NCBI GenBank assembly: GCA_027452265.1
Contig: DAIDGR010000074.1
Span: 1 to 64,000, forward strand
Source of the DNA: Caulobacteraceae bacterium
Lineage (GTDB): Bacteria > Pseudomonadota > Alphaproteobacteria > Caulobacterales > Caulobacteraceae
Direction: 5' to 3'
DNA length: 64,000 nucleotides
Part shown: positions 36,612 to 45,109 of the stretch, in pieces
Numbering within the stretch: position 1 is the stretch's first letter
How the letters are laid out: every line of letters begins with the position of its first letter
Translations under genes and position numbers: made by a program
The notes under the pieces: generated by a model
Database searches by the model: none
Told to the model about the DNA's origin: nothing
What the model saw: only the letters and a program-made list of their open reading frames with translations

Positions 36612-37892
36612 ATGACGCGCCAGCCTGAAGGGGCCTATCGGTGGTGGGTCGCCGCGTTCCTGAGCCTCGTCTACGCGCTCAACTATCTCGACCGGCAGTT
36701 TCTGTCGGTCCTGGCCGAACCGGTCCGAACAGCCCTGAAGCTGTCAGACACACAGCTTGGGATGCTCACGGGCCTGATGTTCGCCCTGTTCTATACCGCC
36801 TTCGGCTTGCCCGTGGCGGCCCTGGCGGACCGCGCACGCCGGACGGGCGTCATCGCCGCCGCCTGCGGGCTCTGGAGCCTGGCGACCGCGGCCTGCGGCC
36901 TGGCCACCGGCTTCGCCTCTCTCGCCGTGGCGCGCATCGTCGTCGGGGTGGGCGAGGCGGGCGGTTCGCCCCCGGCCTATTCGCTCCTGTCCGACTATTT
37001 TCCCTCTGAGGGGCGGGGCAGGGCCCTGGCCCTTTATGCTCTGGGGGTGCCGGTGGGATCCATGCTTGGGGCGGCGAGCGGCGGGTGGATCGCCGTGCAT
37101 TTCGGCTGGCGCACCGCCTTCTTCGTTCTGGGCGCCGTCGGTCTGGTCGTCTCGCCCTTGATCCTGGCCGTGGTCCGCGAGCCGGTGCGGGGCCGCTTTG
37201 ACGCCGCGTCCTCAACCGCCAAGGAGCCGTCCTGGGTCGCCCTCTGGGCCATGTTCCGCCGTCCGGCCCTGTTGGTCACGGCCCTGGGCGCGGGGCTCAG
37301 CGCCTTCATCGGCTACGGCGCCCAGAACTGGATTCCGGCCTTCCTGATGCGGGAAAAGGGCATGACCCTGCAGGAGATCGCCCTGTGGTACAGCCTCGCC
37401 GTCGGGCTCGCCGGGATCGTCGGCACTTGGCTGAGCGGGGTGCTGGTGGACTGGCTGGGGCCACGGCGCCCGGCGGCCTACGCCCTGGTTCCCGCCGCCG
37501 CCACGGCGCTCGGCCTGCCCGTGTTCTGGGCCTACCTGCACGCCCCGACCTGGCCTGTCGCCATGATGTTCGTCGCCGCCGCCTCCTTGCTCCTGATCGT
37601 CTATCTCGCCCCGGCCCTGGCGGTGCTGCAGAATGCGGTTCCCGCCCACCAGAGGGCGACAGCCGGCGCCTTTCTGCTTTTCATCCTCAACCTCATCGGG
37701 CTGGGCGGCGGGCCGCTCTTTGTCGGGCGGCTGAGCGACCACTTTCGCGCCCGATACGGTCACAGCGCTCTGACCATGGGCCTTGAGGGCCTCGCCCCGA
37801 TCTTCATCGTCAGCGTGCTGGTCTACCTCCTCGGCGCCTCGCTGCTGGAGCGCGAAGCGAGGGAGCGAAAGGCGGGGGAGCGACGGCCCTGA
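36612..37892 (+). CDS. MFS transporter
   Basis: A 426-residue, 12-helix major facilitator of the spinster-like / organic-acid group common in alphaproteobacteria. The first helix reads WWVAAFLSLVYALNYLDRQFLSVLAEPVR, with the loop motif PVAALADRARRTGVIAAACG and the later GVGEAGGSPPAYSLLSDYFPSEGRGRALALY, typical of the family. The second half repeats the pattern from about residue 220. It is divergent from the sorbosone dehydrogenase gene (149 bp apart), so it may import its substrate, but that is only from position. The R3 repeat follows its stop. Confidence 0.9.
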   Translation: MTRQPEGAYRWWVAAFLSLVYALNYLDRQFLSVLAEPVRTALKLSDTQLGMLTGLMFALFYTAFGLPVAALADRARRTGVIAAACGLWSLATAACGLATGFASLAVARIVVGVGEAGGSPPAYSLLSDYFPSEGRGRALALYALGVPVGSMLGAASGGWIAVHFGWRTAFFVLGAVGLVVSPLILAVVREPVRGRFDAASSTAKEPSWVALWAMFRRPALLVTALGAGLSAFIGYGAQNWIPAFLMREKGMTLQEIALWYSLAVGLAGIVGTWLSGVLVDWLGPRRPAAYALVPAAATALGLPVFWAYLHAPTWPVAMMFVAAASLLLIVYLAPALAVLQNAVPAHQRATAGAFLLFILNLIGLGGGPLFVGRLSDHFRARYGHSALTMGLEGLAPIFIVSVLVYLLGASLLEREARERKAGERRP

Positions 37893-37947
37893 TCCCCCCA
37901 ACGGGCGGACTTGCGACGGCGCGTGCGGCTTCTATGGTCTGCGCCGA

Positions 37948-38050
37948 GAGCGCGTTGCGTTTGAACGCAGCCAACCCAGCGCTTCGCAGCGCGCTCAAGG
38001 ACTTTAAGGTGGAGCAAGATTCAGCGTCTTCGCTGAGTCCACGAAAACGC
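37948..38050 (+). repeat. Two-hairpin interspersed repeat (R3)
   Basis: The third copy of the repeat also found at 9265 and 6473. The first stem has arms GAGCGCGTTGCG and CGCAGCGCGCTC (11 of 12 pairs plus a G-T pair). The second part keeps an inner stem GATTCAGCG-tctt-CGCTGAGTC with a GANTC site at each foot, but lacks the distal right arm present in R2. It lies between the MFS gene and the start of the Asp-box protein gene. Confidence 0.78.
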
Positions 38051-38098
38051 TGACCCGTGTTCTGGCGGGTCAAGCGACAGATTTCAGGGAGCAGGGGC

Positions 38099-41000
38099 AT
38101 GTCCGGAATGCGGAACAATTTGGGTATGGGCGTCGCCCGGGCGGCGTTGCTCGCCGGTTCGGTGTTGGCCAGCGCCGCGTGGGGCTCGAGCGCAACCGGC
38201 GCGGCGGCGGCGAACGCGCCGCCGGCGGCTTCCCCCGCGGCCGGCGCCTTCACCGGCTATGGCCCGCAGACCTTCGAGGGCCTGCAATGGCGGCTGATCG
38301 GTCCGTTCCGTGGCGGACGTGTGACCGGCGTGACCGGGGTAAGCGGGGATCGCGACACCTACTATTTCGGGGCGGCGGCCGGCGGCGTCTGGAAGACGAC
38401 CGACGCGGGGGTCACCTGGAAGCCCCTTTGGGACAACTTCCCGCAAGCCTCGCCCGCCGTGGGAGCCGTGGCCGTGGCGCCGTCCGATCCCCGGATCGTC
38501 TATGCCGGCACCGGCGAGATGAACATTCGCGGCAACGTGGTCAGCGGCAATGGGCTCTACAAGTCGAGCGATGCGGGCAAGACCTGGACCTTTGTGGGCT
38601 TGCCTCACAGCGGGGCGATCGGGCGCATCCTGATCGATCCGAAGAACCCCGAAATCGTCTTCGTGGCGGCGCTGGGCGACATCTTCGCCGACAATGACGA
38701 GCGCGGCCTCTTCAAGTCCACCGACGGCGGCAAGACCTGGCGCAAGGTGCTCTATGTCGACGACAAGACCGGGGCCTCGGACGTCCGCTTCGATCCCACC
38801 GACCCGAAGGTCATGTGGGCGGGCATGTGGCAGGCCTATCGCAAGCCCTGGATCATGGAAAGCGGCGGTCCTGGCGGGGGGCTCTACAAGTCGACCGACG
38901 GCGGCGAGACCTGGACGCGGCAGAGCGGCCACGGCCTGCCCGATGGCCTGATTGGCCGGGTGAACATCGCGCCCACCAGCGATCCCAAGCGCGTCTATGC
39001 GATGATCGAGGCCAAGAAGGGCGGTCTCTATCGGACCGACGACGGCGGCGAGAGCTGGACCCTCGTTAACGACAAGAACGACTATCGCCAGCGCGCCTGG
39101 TACTTCAACGGCGTGTTCGCCGATCCCAAGACGCCGGACACGGTCTATGTGCTGAACACCAGCCTCTACCGCTCCACCGACGCGGGCAAGACCTTCAAGG
39201 CCATCCGTGTGCCGCATGGCGACACCCATGAGCTGTGGATCGACCCGGCCGATCCCAAGCGGATGATCAACTCGAATGACGGCGGCGCCATCGTCACGGT
39301 GGATGGCGGCGAGAGCTGGTCCAGCGAAGAGAACCAACCCACCGCCCAGTTCTATCACGTCGCCACCGACGACCGCTTCCCGTTCCACATCTATGGCGCG
39401 CAGCAGGACAACTCGACCATCGACATCGCCACGGCCGGGGAGTCGGGCGGAGTGGGCATCGAGGACTGGCGCGACGCGGGCGGCGGCGAGAGCGGCTTCG
39501 TGGTTCCCGACCTGAAACATCCGGGCGTCGTCTATGCCAGCGGCTATGGGGCCGAGCTGACCCGACTCGACCCGGCCACGGGCGAAGAGCGTCAGATCAC
39601 GCCCTGGCCGCGCAACACCATGGGCTGGGCGCCCAAGGACCTCGCGCATCGGTTCCAGTGGACGGCCGCCATCCTGCTCTCCAATCACCCCGATCACGCC
39701 CTGTATTTCGCGTCCGAAGTCCTATGGAAGTCGGTGGACGAGGGACAGAGCTGGACGGTCATCTCCCCGGACCTGACGCGCAACGATAAGGACCATCAGC
39801 AGTCTTCGGGCGGTCCTCTGACCAAGGACAATACCAGCGTCGAGACGTTCGGCACGATCTTCGCCTTGGCGGAGTCACCCATCGAGATGGGCCTGATCTG
39901 GGCCGGCAGCGATGATGGGCTCGTGCACATCACGCGCGATGGCGGGGCCCACTGGGCGGACGTCACGCCACCCGGCCTTGTGGCCGACTCCACGGTCGAA
40001 TCGATCGAGAGCGACCCGCGCGATCCCGCGACGGCCTATCTGGCGGCCGAGCGGCGGCGTCTGAATGATGATCGCCCCCTCGCCTTCGTCACCCACGACT
40101 ATGGAAGGACCTGGGCCTCCATCTCCTCCGACCTTCCGACCGGCGCCGCCCTGCATGCGATCCGCGCCGACCCGGAACGGGCGGGCCTGCTCTATGCCGC
40201 GACCGAATTGGGCGTCTTCCTCTCCTATGACTCCGGGGCGCATTGGAGCTCTCTGCAGCTCAATCTTCCCCGCACGCCGGTGCATGATCTGACGGTGCAC
40301 GGCGACAGCCTGGCCATAGCCACCCATGGCCGCGCGTTCTGGATGCTGGATGATCTCGCGCCGATCCGGCAGTGGTCGAAGGACGACGCGACGGCCAAGG
40401 TTCATCTCTTCGCCCCCGCGCCTGCGAGTCACACCGTGTTCCCCACGCGACTTGGGGGCTTGAGGGCGCCGGGCGGGGCCAACCCCCCGGCTGGGGTGGA
40501 AATCGTCTACAGCCTGGCTGCGGGCGTGGGGACCCCGCCTTCGCCGCCCGGCGAAAAGACGCCTGACGTCGACAAGACCAAGGCCAAGGCGCCCGACCCC
40601 TGGTCAGGCCGCCTGAAGCTGGAAATTCTCGACGCCCAGGGCACGGTGGTGCGCACCTATCCCGATCCTCATGTCGTCAAGGACACCAGCGAGGCCGCGC
40701 CCAGCGAGGATGAAGACGAAGGCCCGCGCGGCGGAGGTGAACCCAAGCTGCCTCATCTGGCCGGGCTCAATCGCTTTGTCTGGGATCTGCACGAGGATGG
40801 CGCGGTGGCCATCCCGCATGCCCCGCTCTGGGCCGGGTCGGTCAGGGGCCCCAAGGCCCTGCCCGGGCACTATCAGGTTCGCCTGACCCTGGATGGCGCC
40901 AGCCAGACCGCGCCCTTTGACGTGACGCCCGATCCCCGGGTCAGCGCCACCCCGGCCGATCTTCAGGCCCAGTTCGACCTGCAGAAGGCGATCGTCGCCA

Positions 41001-41368
41001 AGCTCACCGAGGTTGACGAGGCGGTCCTGGCCATCCGCGACCTGCGCCATCGGATCGGTGAGGTCACCGCCAAGGATCCGTCCAAGGCCAAGGCCGGCGC
41101 GGCTCTGGACGCGAAGATCACGGCGATCGAAGAGGTGCTGATCCAGCCCCGCGCCCACGCCTCGGAGGACGCGCTCAACTATCCGGTGCGTCTGAACAAC
41201 ATGATCGCGGCGCCCAACGCCCTGGTGGGCTCGGCCGATGCGCGGCCCACCGACCAGGAGGCGGCGATGTTCAAGACCCTCTCGGCGGAGGCCGACACGC
41301 AACTCGCGGCCTGGCGCGAGATCGAGGCGGGAGAGGCCAAGGCCTTTGCGGCGGGCGTGAAGAGCTGA
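38099..41368 (+). CDS. Large secreted Asp-box/sortilin-like beta-propeller protein
   Basis: A 1089-residue exported protein. The ATG at 38099 with AGGGAGCAGGGG ahead gives a signal peptide (GVARAALLAGSVLASAAWG). At least nine Asp-box (BNR) turns of the S/T-x-D-x-G-x-T/S-W type are seen between residues ~95 and 720: TTDAGVTWK, SSDAGKTWT, STDGGKTWR, STDGGETWT, TDDGGESWT, STDAGKTFK, TVDGGESWS, SVDEGQSWT and RDGGAHW. They form one or two large propellers as in VPS10/sortilin and xyloglucanase-like proteins. The C-terminal ~300 residues are different: beta-rich (LNRFVWDLHEDGAVAIPHAP, GHYQVRLTLDGASQ), then helical. The family is often annotated as glycosyl hydrolase, but no catalytic acid is evident. 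The function is unknown. Confidence 0.85.
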   Translation: MSGMRNNLGMGVARAALLAGSVLASAAWGSSATGAAAANAPPAASPAAGAFTGYGPQTFEGLQWRLIGPFRGGRVTGVTGVSGDRDTYYFGAAAGGVWKTTDAGVTWKPLWDNFPQASPAVGAVAVAPSDPRIVYAGTGEMNIRGNVVSGNGLYKSSDAGKTWTFVGLPHSGAIGRILIDPKNPEIVFVAALGDIFADNDERGLFKSTDGGKTWRKVLYVDDKTGASDVRFDPTDPKVMWAGMWQAYRKPWIMESGGPGGGLYKSTDGGETWTRQSGHGLPDGLIGRVNIAPTSDPKRVYAMIEAKKGGLYRTDDGGESWTLVNDKNDYRQRAWYFNGVFADPKTPDTVYVLNTSLYRSTDAGKTFKAIRVPHGDTHELWIDPADPKRMINSNDGGAIVTVDGGESWSSEENQPTAQFYHVATDDRFPFHIYGAQQDNSTIDIATAGESGGVGIEDWRDAGGGESGFVVPDLKHPGVVYASGYGAELTRLDPATGEERQITPWPRNTMGWAPKDLAHRFQWTAAILLSNHPDHALYFASEVLWKSVDEGQSWTVISPDLTRNDKDHQQSSGGPLTKDNTSVETFGTIFALAESPIEMGLIWAGSDDGLVHITRDGGAHWADVTPPGLVADSTVESIESDPRDPATAYLAAERRRLNDDRPLAFVTHDYGRTWASISSDLPTGAALHAIRADPERAGLLYAATELGVFLSYDSGAHWSSLQLNLPRTPVHDLTVHGDSLAIATHGRAFWMLDDLAPIRQWSKDDATAKVHLFAPAPASHTVFPTRLGGLRAPGGANPPAGVEIVYSLAAGVGTPPSPPGEKTPDVDKTKAKAPDPWSGRLKLEILDAQGTVVRTYPDPHVVKDTSEAAPSEDEDEGPRGGGEPKLPHLAGLNRFVWDLHEDGAVAIPHAPLWAGSVRGPKALPGHYQVRLTLDGASQTAPFDVTPDPRVSATPADLQAQFDLQKAIVAKLTEVDEAVLAIRDLRHRIGEVTAKDPSKAKAGAALDAKITAIEEVLIQPRAHASEDALNYPVRLNNMIAAPNALVGSADARPTDQEAAMFKTLSAEADTQLAAWREIEAGEAKAFAAGVKS

Positions 41369-41469
41369 CCTCCCGCGGACGGAGTTGCGGCCTCGTCGTC
41401 CAAGGGGACGGGGCCGGGCGGCGTCTGTGGGTATTCCAGAGCGGCCCGGGGCGTCCGCGGGCGCCTGGA

Positions 41470-41515
41470 ATTGCGGGTAAGGCGTCGGCGCCATTGCGGG
41501 TAAGGCGTCGGCGCC
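41470..41515. repeat. Exact 23-bp tandem duplication at the end of the CDF transporter gene
   Basis: The 23-bp unit attgcgggtaaggcgtcggcgcc occurs twice without change and ends at the base just before the stop codon complement of the transporter gene. It lies between convergent genes. Each copy ends ggcgcc, so it may add a short hairpin, or it may be a recent slippage event. Confidence 0.75.
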
Positions 41516-42790
41516 TCAGGCTGGGGCGCCGACGATCTCGATTGTGAGGTGCGAGAGGTTCGGCAGCCGCGCGAGCTTGGCGCGATAGAAGGCTGCGTCC
41601 CGATCCTCCATCGAGGCGACGCTGACGATCGCGCCCAGATGCCCTGGGCCCAGCCGCCACAGATGCAGGTCGGCGACGGCATCGCCCGACGCCTCCACGG
41701 TCTGCCGGATCTGATCGGCGAGCCGTTTGTCGGGGTTCATGTCCAACAGGATCGCGCCGGTATCGCGAATGAGGCCGAAGGACCAACTGGCGATGACCAG
41801 GGCGCCGATGAGCCCGGCGAGGGGATCCATCCAAACCCATCCAAGCCAGCGGGCCAGGACCAGTCCGGCGATCACCATGACCGACACCGTGGCGTCCGCC
41901 ATGACGTGAACGATGGCGCTGCGCATGTTGTTGTCCCGGGCGTGCGCCCCGTGGTCATGCTCAGCGAACATCAGGGTATGCGCCTCGCCGTCGACAACGA
42001 CTCGAGCGGTGAAGGCGTGGGGCTCAGGAATTTCCTCCAGCGACTCCAGAACCTCGGCCTGTTCAGCGAAGCGAAAGATCTGCCGGGCGCCATCGGGGCG
42101 GATGGTCTCCAGGGTGACATCGCTGGCGACCAGCGCACCCCCTTGGGTCCGCTCAAGCCGAAAGCGCGGGGGGACGCCGTCCTCGTGGATAAATAGGCGG
42201 GAGACGCCCGGCGCCGTCACGATCTCGAAGCTTTCGGCGTCGTGCTGATGCCCATGATCATGTCCATGATGACCATGCCCATGCCCATGCCCATGCCCAT
42301 GGCCATGCCCATGATGGTGAGCGTGCCCGCCCGCGCTCAGGAGCCAGGCGCTGGCGAGGTTCACGACCAGGCCCAGGCCGGCAATCGGAATCGCCTCGCG
42401 GAAATGGATCGGCTCTGGACGCAGGAGACGCGTGACGGCCTCGTAGCCGATGAGAAGCGCGATCATGGCCAGGACGATGGCGCTGGCGAATCCCGCCAGA
42501 TCGCCGAACTTGCCGGTCCCGAACGTGAAGCGCGGGTCCTCCGCGTGGCGGCGCGCATAGGTGTAGGCCAGGGCGGCGAGCAGAAGCGCCCCGGCGTGGG
42601 TCGACATGTGCAATCCGTCCGCCACCAGGGCGATCGAGCCAAAGAGCAGGCCGCCGACGATCTCCCCGATCATCATGACGCTGCACAGGATGATGACGGC
42701 CCAGGCGCGCCGCTCGTTCGCCTGGTGGCTGGGCGCGAGAAAGACGTGATCGTGGGTAAGGGCGGGTGCGTCCGGTCGGAAGTCGGTCAC
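41516..42790 (-). CDS. dmeF: Cation diffusion facilitator, DmeF-like Co/Ni efflux
   Basis: A 424-residue inner-membrane metal/proton antiporter. The CDF core has six helices; the metal site is in GSIALVADGLHMSTHAGALL (helix 2, HxxxD-type ligands) and ATVSVMVIAGLV with preceding VHVMADATV (helix 5). Between helices 4 and 5 is a long loop starting with a histidine-rich (HG)n stretch, GHAHHHGHGHGHGHGHGHGHH, then a ~90-residue soluble insert, as in DmeF. A cytoplasmic C-terminal domain reads GDAVADLHLWRLGPGHLGAIVSV. The start is a GTG. It follows the repressor gene by 10 bp and is controlled with it. Confidence 0.9.
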   Translation of the reverse strand: MTDFRPDAPALTHDHVFLAPSHQANERRAWAVIILCSVMMIGEIVGGLLFGSIALVADGLHMSTHAGALLLAALAYTYARRHAEDPRFTFGTGKFGDLAGFASAIVLAMIALLIGYEAVTRLLRPEPIHFREAIPIAGLGLVVNLASAWLLSAGGHAHHHGHGHGHGHGHGHGHHGHDHGHQHDAESFEIVTAPGVSRLFIHEDGVPPRFRLERTQGGALVASDVTLETIRPDGARQIFRFAEQAEVLESLEEIPEPHAFTARVVVDGEAHTLMFAEHDHGAHARDNNMRSAIVHVMADATVSVMVIAGLVLARWLGWVWMDPLAGLIGALVIASWSFGLIRDTGAILLDMNPDKRLADQIRQTVEASGDAVADLHLWRLGPGHLGAIVSVASMEDRDAAFYRAKLARLPNLSHLTIEIVGAPA

Positions 42791-42800
42791 GGGTGGGCCC

Positions 42801-43079
42801 CTATTTCAGATAGGTTCGCACGACCGACAGCAGGTGCTCGGCGGCTTCGGAATTGAAGGCGTCGGGATGCTTCTCCCGGTCGACGAGATGGGTCTGGATA
42901 TGGTCCTCGACCACCTCCGCCATGAGCCCGGCCATGGCGGCGCGCGCGCTGGCCAGGAGGTGCATGACCTTTTCGCAGCCCGCCTCGCTGTAGAGCGCGC
43001 GCTCGACAGCCTCAACCTGCCCTCGCAATCGACGGGCGCGGGCGAGAAGCCTGTCCTTGTGTTCGATGGTGTGGCTCAT
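42801..43079 (-). CDS. dmeR: Metal-sensing repressor, CsoR/RcnR family (DmeR-like)
   Basis: A 92-residue all-helical repressor, MSHTIEHKDRLLARARRLRGQVEAVERAL. Likely metal ligands are the N-terminal His (MSH), Cys in SEAGCEKVMHLL and His in EDHIQTHLV, the pattern of Ni/Co sensors (RcnR/DmeR) rather than the Cu sensor CsoR (which has a second Cys where HIQTH lies). It is the first gene of a two-gene operon with dmeF. The operator sits immediately upstream. Metal binding would release DNA and induce efflux. Confidence 0.9.
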   Translation of the reverse strand: MSHTIEHKDRLLARARRLRGQVEAVERALYSEAGCEKVMHLLASARAAMAGLMAEVVEDHIQTHLVDREKHPDAFNSEAAEHLLSVVRTYLK

Positions 43080-43085
43080 GCCCGC

Positions 43086-43115
43086 CGTATAGGGTAGGGG
43101 GTATCCCTATATCAA
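43086..43115 (-). promoter_or_regulatory. dmeRF promoter with overlapping repressor operator
   Basis: Read on the minus strand, TTGATA (43110-43115) and TATACG (43086-43091) form -35 and -10 boxes 18 bases apart (17 if CTATAC is used). Between them lies TATAGGG-TAGGGGGTAT-CCCTATA (43088-43111): perfect 7-bp arms around a G-tract, the shape of RcnR/DmeR operators. A repressor here would block the promoter directly. The start codon is 7 bases from the -10, so little or no leader is expected. Confidence 0.75.
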
Positions 43116-43195
43116 GCGGACAAAAGGCGGAGCTTCGTTCACGGGGCGCCCCGGCCCCGGGATGAGGGCGGCGCGGAGGCCGCCCTCATTTGCGC

Positions 43196-43570
43196 CTACA
43201 TGCGGTGCAGGGCGCAGAGCTTGTTGCCGTCCGGATCGCGCAGATAGGCCAGATACATCTTGCCCATGCCGCCTTCGCGGACGCCAGGCGGGTCTTCGCA
43301 GCTCGTGCCGCCATTGGCGACGCCCGCGGCGTGCCAGGCGTCGGCCTGTTCCTTGGAGGCGCAGGCGAAGCCGATGGTGCCCCCGTTAGCGTGGCAGGCC
43401 GGCTCGCCATTGATCGGCTGGGTCACCGAGAACACCGAGCCGTTGTGCATGTAGAAGATGCGATGGCCATCGACCATGGCGGGCGGCGCGCCAAGCGTTC
43501 CCAGCACCGCGTCATAGAAGGTCTTGGCCTTCGTCAGGTCGTTGGTCCCGATCATGATGTGCGAAAACAT
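43196..43570 (-). CDS. VOC-family (glyoxalase/dioxygenase-like) protein
   Basis: A 124-residue protein with two beta-alpha-beta-beta-beta modules of the vicinal oxygen chelate fold. It begins MFSHIMIGTNDLTKAKTFYDAVLGTLG, and the second module reads GFACASKEQADAWHAAGVANGG, ending YLRDPDGNKLCALHRM. Candidate metal ligands are the His in SHIMIG and the Asp/Asn near the end. I start at 43570, where AAGGAG precedes the ATG; the longer ORF lacks the fold upstream. The reaction cannot be deduced; related proteins include lactoylglutathione lyases and small-molecule resistance proteins. Confidence 0.85.
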   Translation of the reverse strand: MFSHIMIGTNDLTKAKTFYDAVLGTLGAPPAMVDGHRIFYMHNGSVFSVTQPINGEPACHANGGTIGFACASKEQADAWHAAGVANGGTSCEDPPGVREGGMGKMYLAYLRDPDGNKLCALHRM

Positions 43571-43764
43571 AAGCCGTTCGTCTCCTTGGGTGAGCGTTGC
43601 GTGGGCGATGGCTCCACGCATCGGGGCGTCAGATGGCGGCGCCTCGCCCCGCCTGACAATCCCTGACGTCGCGTCCACTCTTGCGTCCTCCGCCCTGGCC
43701 ATGCCACCCATCGCGGCGCATCAGGCGGGGCGGATCAACGAGGGCCCCGCGTCGAGGGGGTTCC

Positions 43765-45105
43765 ATGTCGAATTCACATCTGTCCTCCAGGCTTGTCGCC
43801 CTTCTGGGCGGCGCGGGCCTCGCCCTGGTCCTGGCCGCGGCCTCGCCGGCTGCGGCCCTCGATCCGGCCGCCGTGAAGGCGCAGGTCGACAAGGACGTGG
43901 GCGCCGATTGGCCCCATCTCCAGGCGCTGTACGAGGACATTCACAGCCATCCCGAGCTCGGCTTTCAGGAAGAGCGCACGGCCGCTGAGCTGGCCAAGGA
44001 GATGCGCGCGATCGGCTTCACCGTCACTGAACACGTCGGCAAGACCGGCCTGGTGGCGATCTACAAGAACGGCCCCGGCCCGATGGTCATGGCGCGCACC
44101 GAACTCGACGCCCTGCCCATGGAAGAGAAGACCGGCCTTCCCTATGCCAGCCGCAACAAGGAGGTCTATGACGGCGCCGAGACCTTCGTCGCCCATAGCT
44201 GCGGCCATGACATCCACATGACCGCCTGGGTCGAGGCGGCCAAGGCGCTCGTGGCCATGAAGGACAAGTGGCATGGCACGTTGATGTTCATCGCCCAGCC
44301 CTCGGAGGAGGGGGTGAGCGGCGCCAAGGCCATGCTCGCCGATGGCCTGTTCCAGCGGTTTGGCAAGCCTGACTATGGCTTCGCCCAGCATGTGGGGCCC
44401 AGCCCCGCCGGCGAACTGACGTTCCGGGCGGGAATCTACAACTCGAACGCCGACACCCTCGACATCCGGTTCATCGGCCGCGGCGGCCACGGCTCGGATC
44501 CGGCCCACGCCATCGACCCGGTGCTGATCGCCTCGCGGTTCGTCGTCGATGTGCAGAGCGTCATCAGCCGCGAGAAGGACCCGGCGGCTTTCGGCGTGAT
44601 CACGGTGGGCGCGATCCAGGGCGGCAGCGCGGGCAATATCATTCCCGCCGACACGATCCTTCGCGGCACCATCCGCAGCTATGACAACGACGTGCGCATG
44701 AAGCTCTGGTCGGGCATCGAGCGGGTGGCCAAGGCGGAATCCGAGATGGCCGGCGCGCCGCCGCCGGAGGTGACCATCACCCGGGGCGCCGAGGCGGTGA
44801 TCAACGATGCGGGCCTCGCCGCGCGGACCGGCGCGGTGTTCAAGGCCGCCTTCGGCGACAAGGCGAGCGAGGCCAAAACCCCGATCACCGCCAGCGAAGA
44901 CTATTCGGAATTCATCATGGCCGGCGTACCCTCGCTCTACTACTCCATCGGCGGCTACACGCCTGAGCAGTACGCAGCCTTTAAAGCCAAGGGGCAGCCG
45001 GTTCCCTTCAACCACTCGCCCTATTTCGCGCCGGACCCGGCCTCCTCGATCAAGCTGGGCGCCGAGGCCATGACCCTGGCGGTGATGAGCGTCGCGGCGA
45101 AGTAG
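43765..45105 (+). CDS. Secreted M20 amidohydrolase (hippurate/IAA-amino acid hydrolase-like)
   Basis: A 446-residue dinuclear metallopeptidase-type amidohydrolase with a signal peptide (LSSRLVALLGGAGLALVLAAASPAAA). The motifs are YEDIHSHPELGFQEERTA, ARTELDALPMEEKTGLPYAS, VAHSCGHDIHMTAWVEAAK (metal His/Asp) and FIAQPSEEGVSGAKAML (catalytic Glu-Glu). The dimerisation domain starts near LDIRFIGRGGHGSDPAHAIDPV. Note that the position of the usual first metal ligand Asp in RAELDAL is kept (RTELDALP). It removes acyl or aminoacyl groups in the periplasm. ATG 43765 is preferred to the ORF-track start because of the signal peptide and the GAGGGGG site. Confidence 0.92.
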   Translation: MSNSHLSSRLVALLGGAGLALVLAAASPAAALDPAAVKAQVDKDVGADWPHLQALYEDIHSHPELGFQEERTAAELAKEMRAIGFTVTEHVGKTGLVAIYKNGPGPMVMARTELDALPMEEKTGLPYASRNKEVYDGAETFVAHSCGHDIHMTAWVEAAKALVAMKDKWHGTLMFIAQPSEEGVSGAKAMLADGLFQRFGKPDYGFAQHVGPSPAGELTFRAGIYNSNADTLDIRFIGRGGHGSDPAHAIDPVLIASRFVVDVQSVISREKDPAAFGVITVGAIQGGSAGNIIPADTILRGTIRSYDNDVRMKLWSGIERVAKAESEMAGAPPPEVTITRGAEAVINDAGLAARTGAVFKAAFGDKASEAKTPITASEDYSEFIMAGVPSLYYSIGGYTPEQYAAFKAKGQPVPFNHSPYFAPDPASSIKLGAEAMTLAVMSVAAK

Positions 45106-45109
45106 AGCC

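Noticed and set aside
42243-42320. CRISPR-like short repeats
   Set aside because: They are 6-bp coding repeats for the His/Gly loop of the metal exporter, without spacers.
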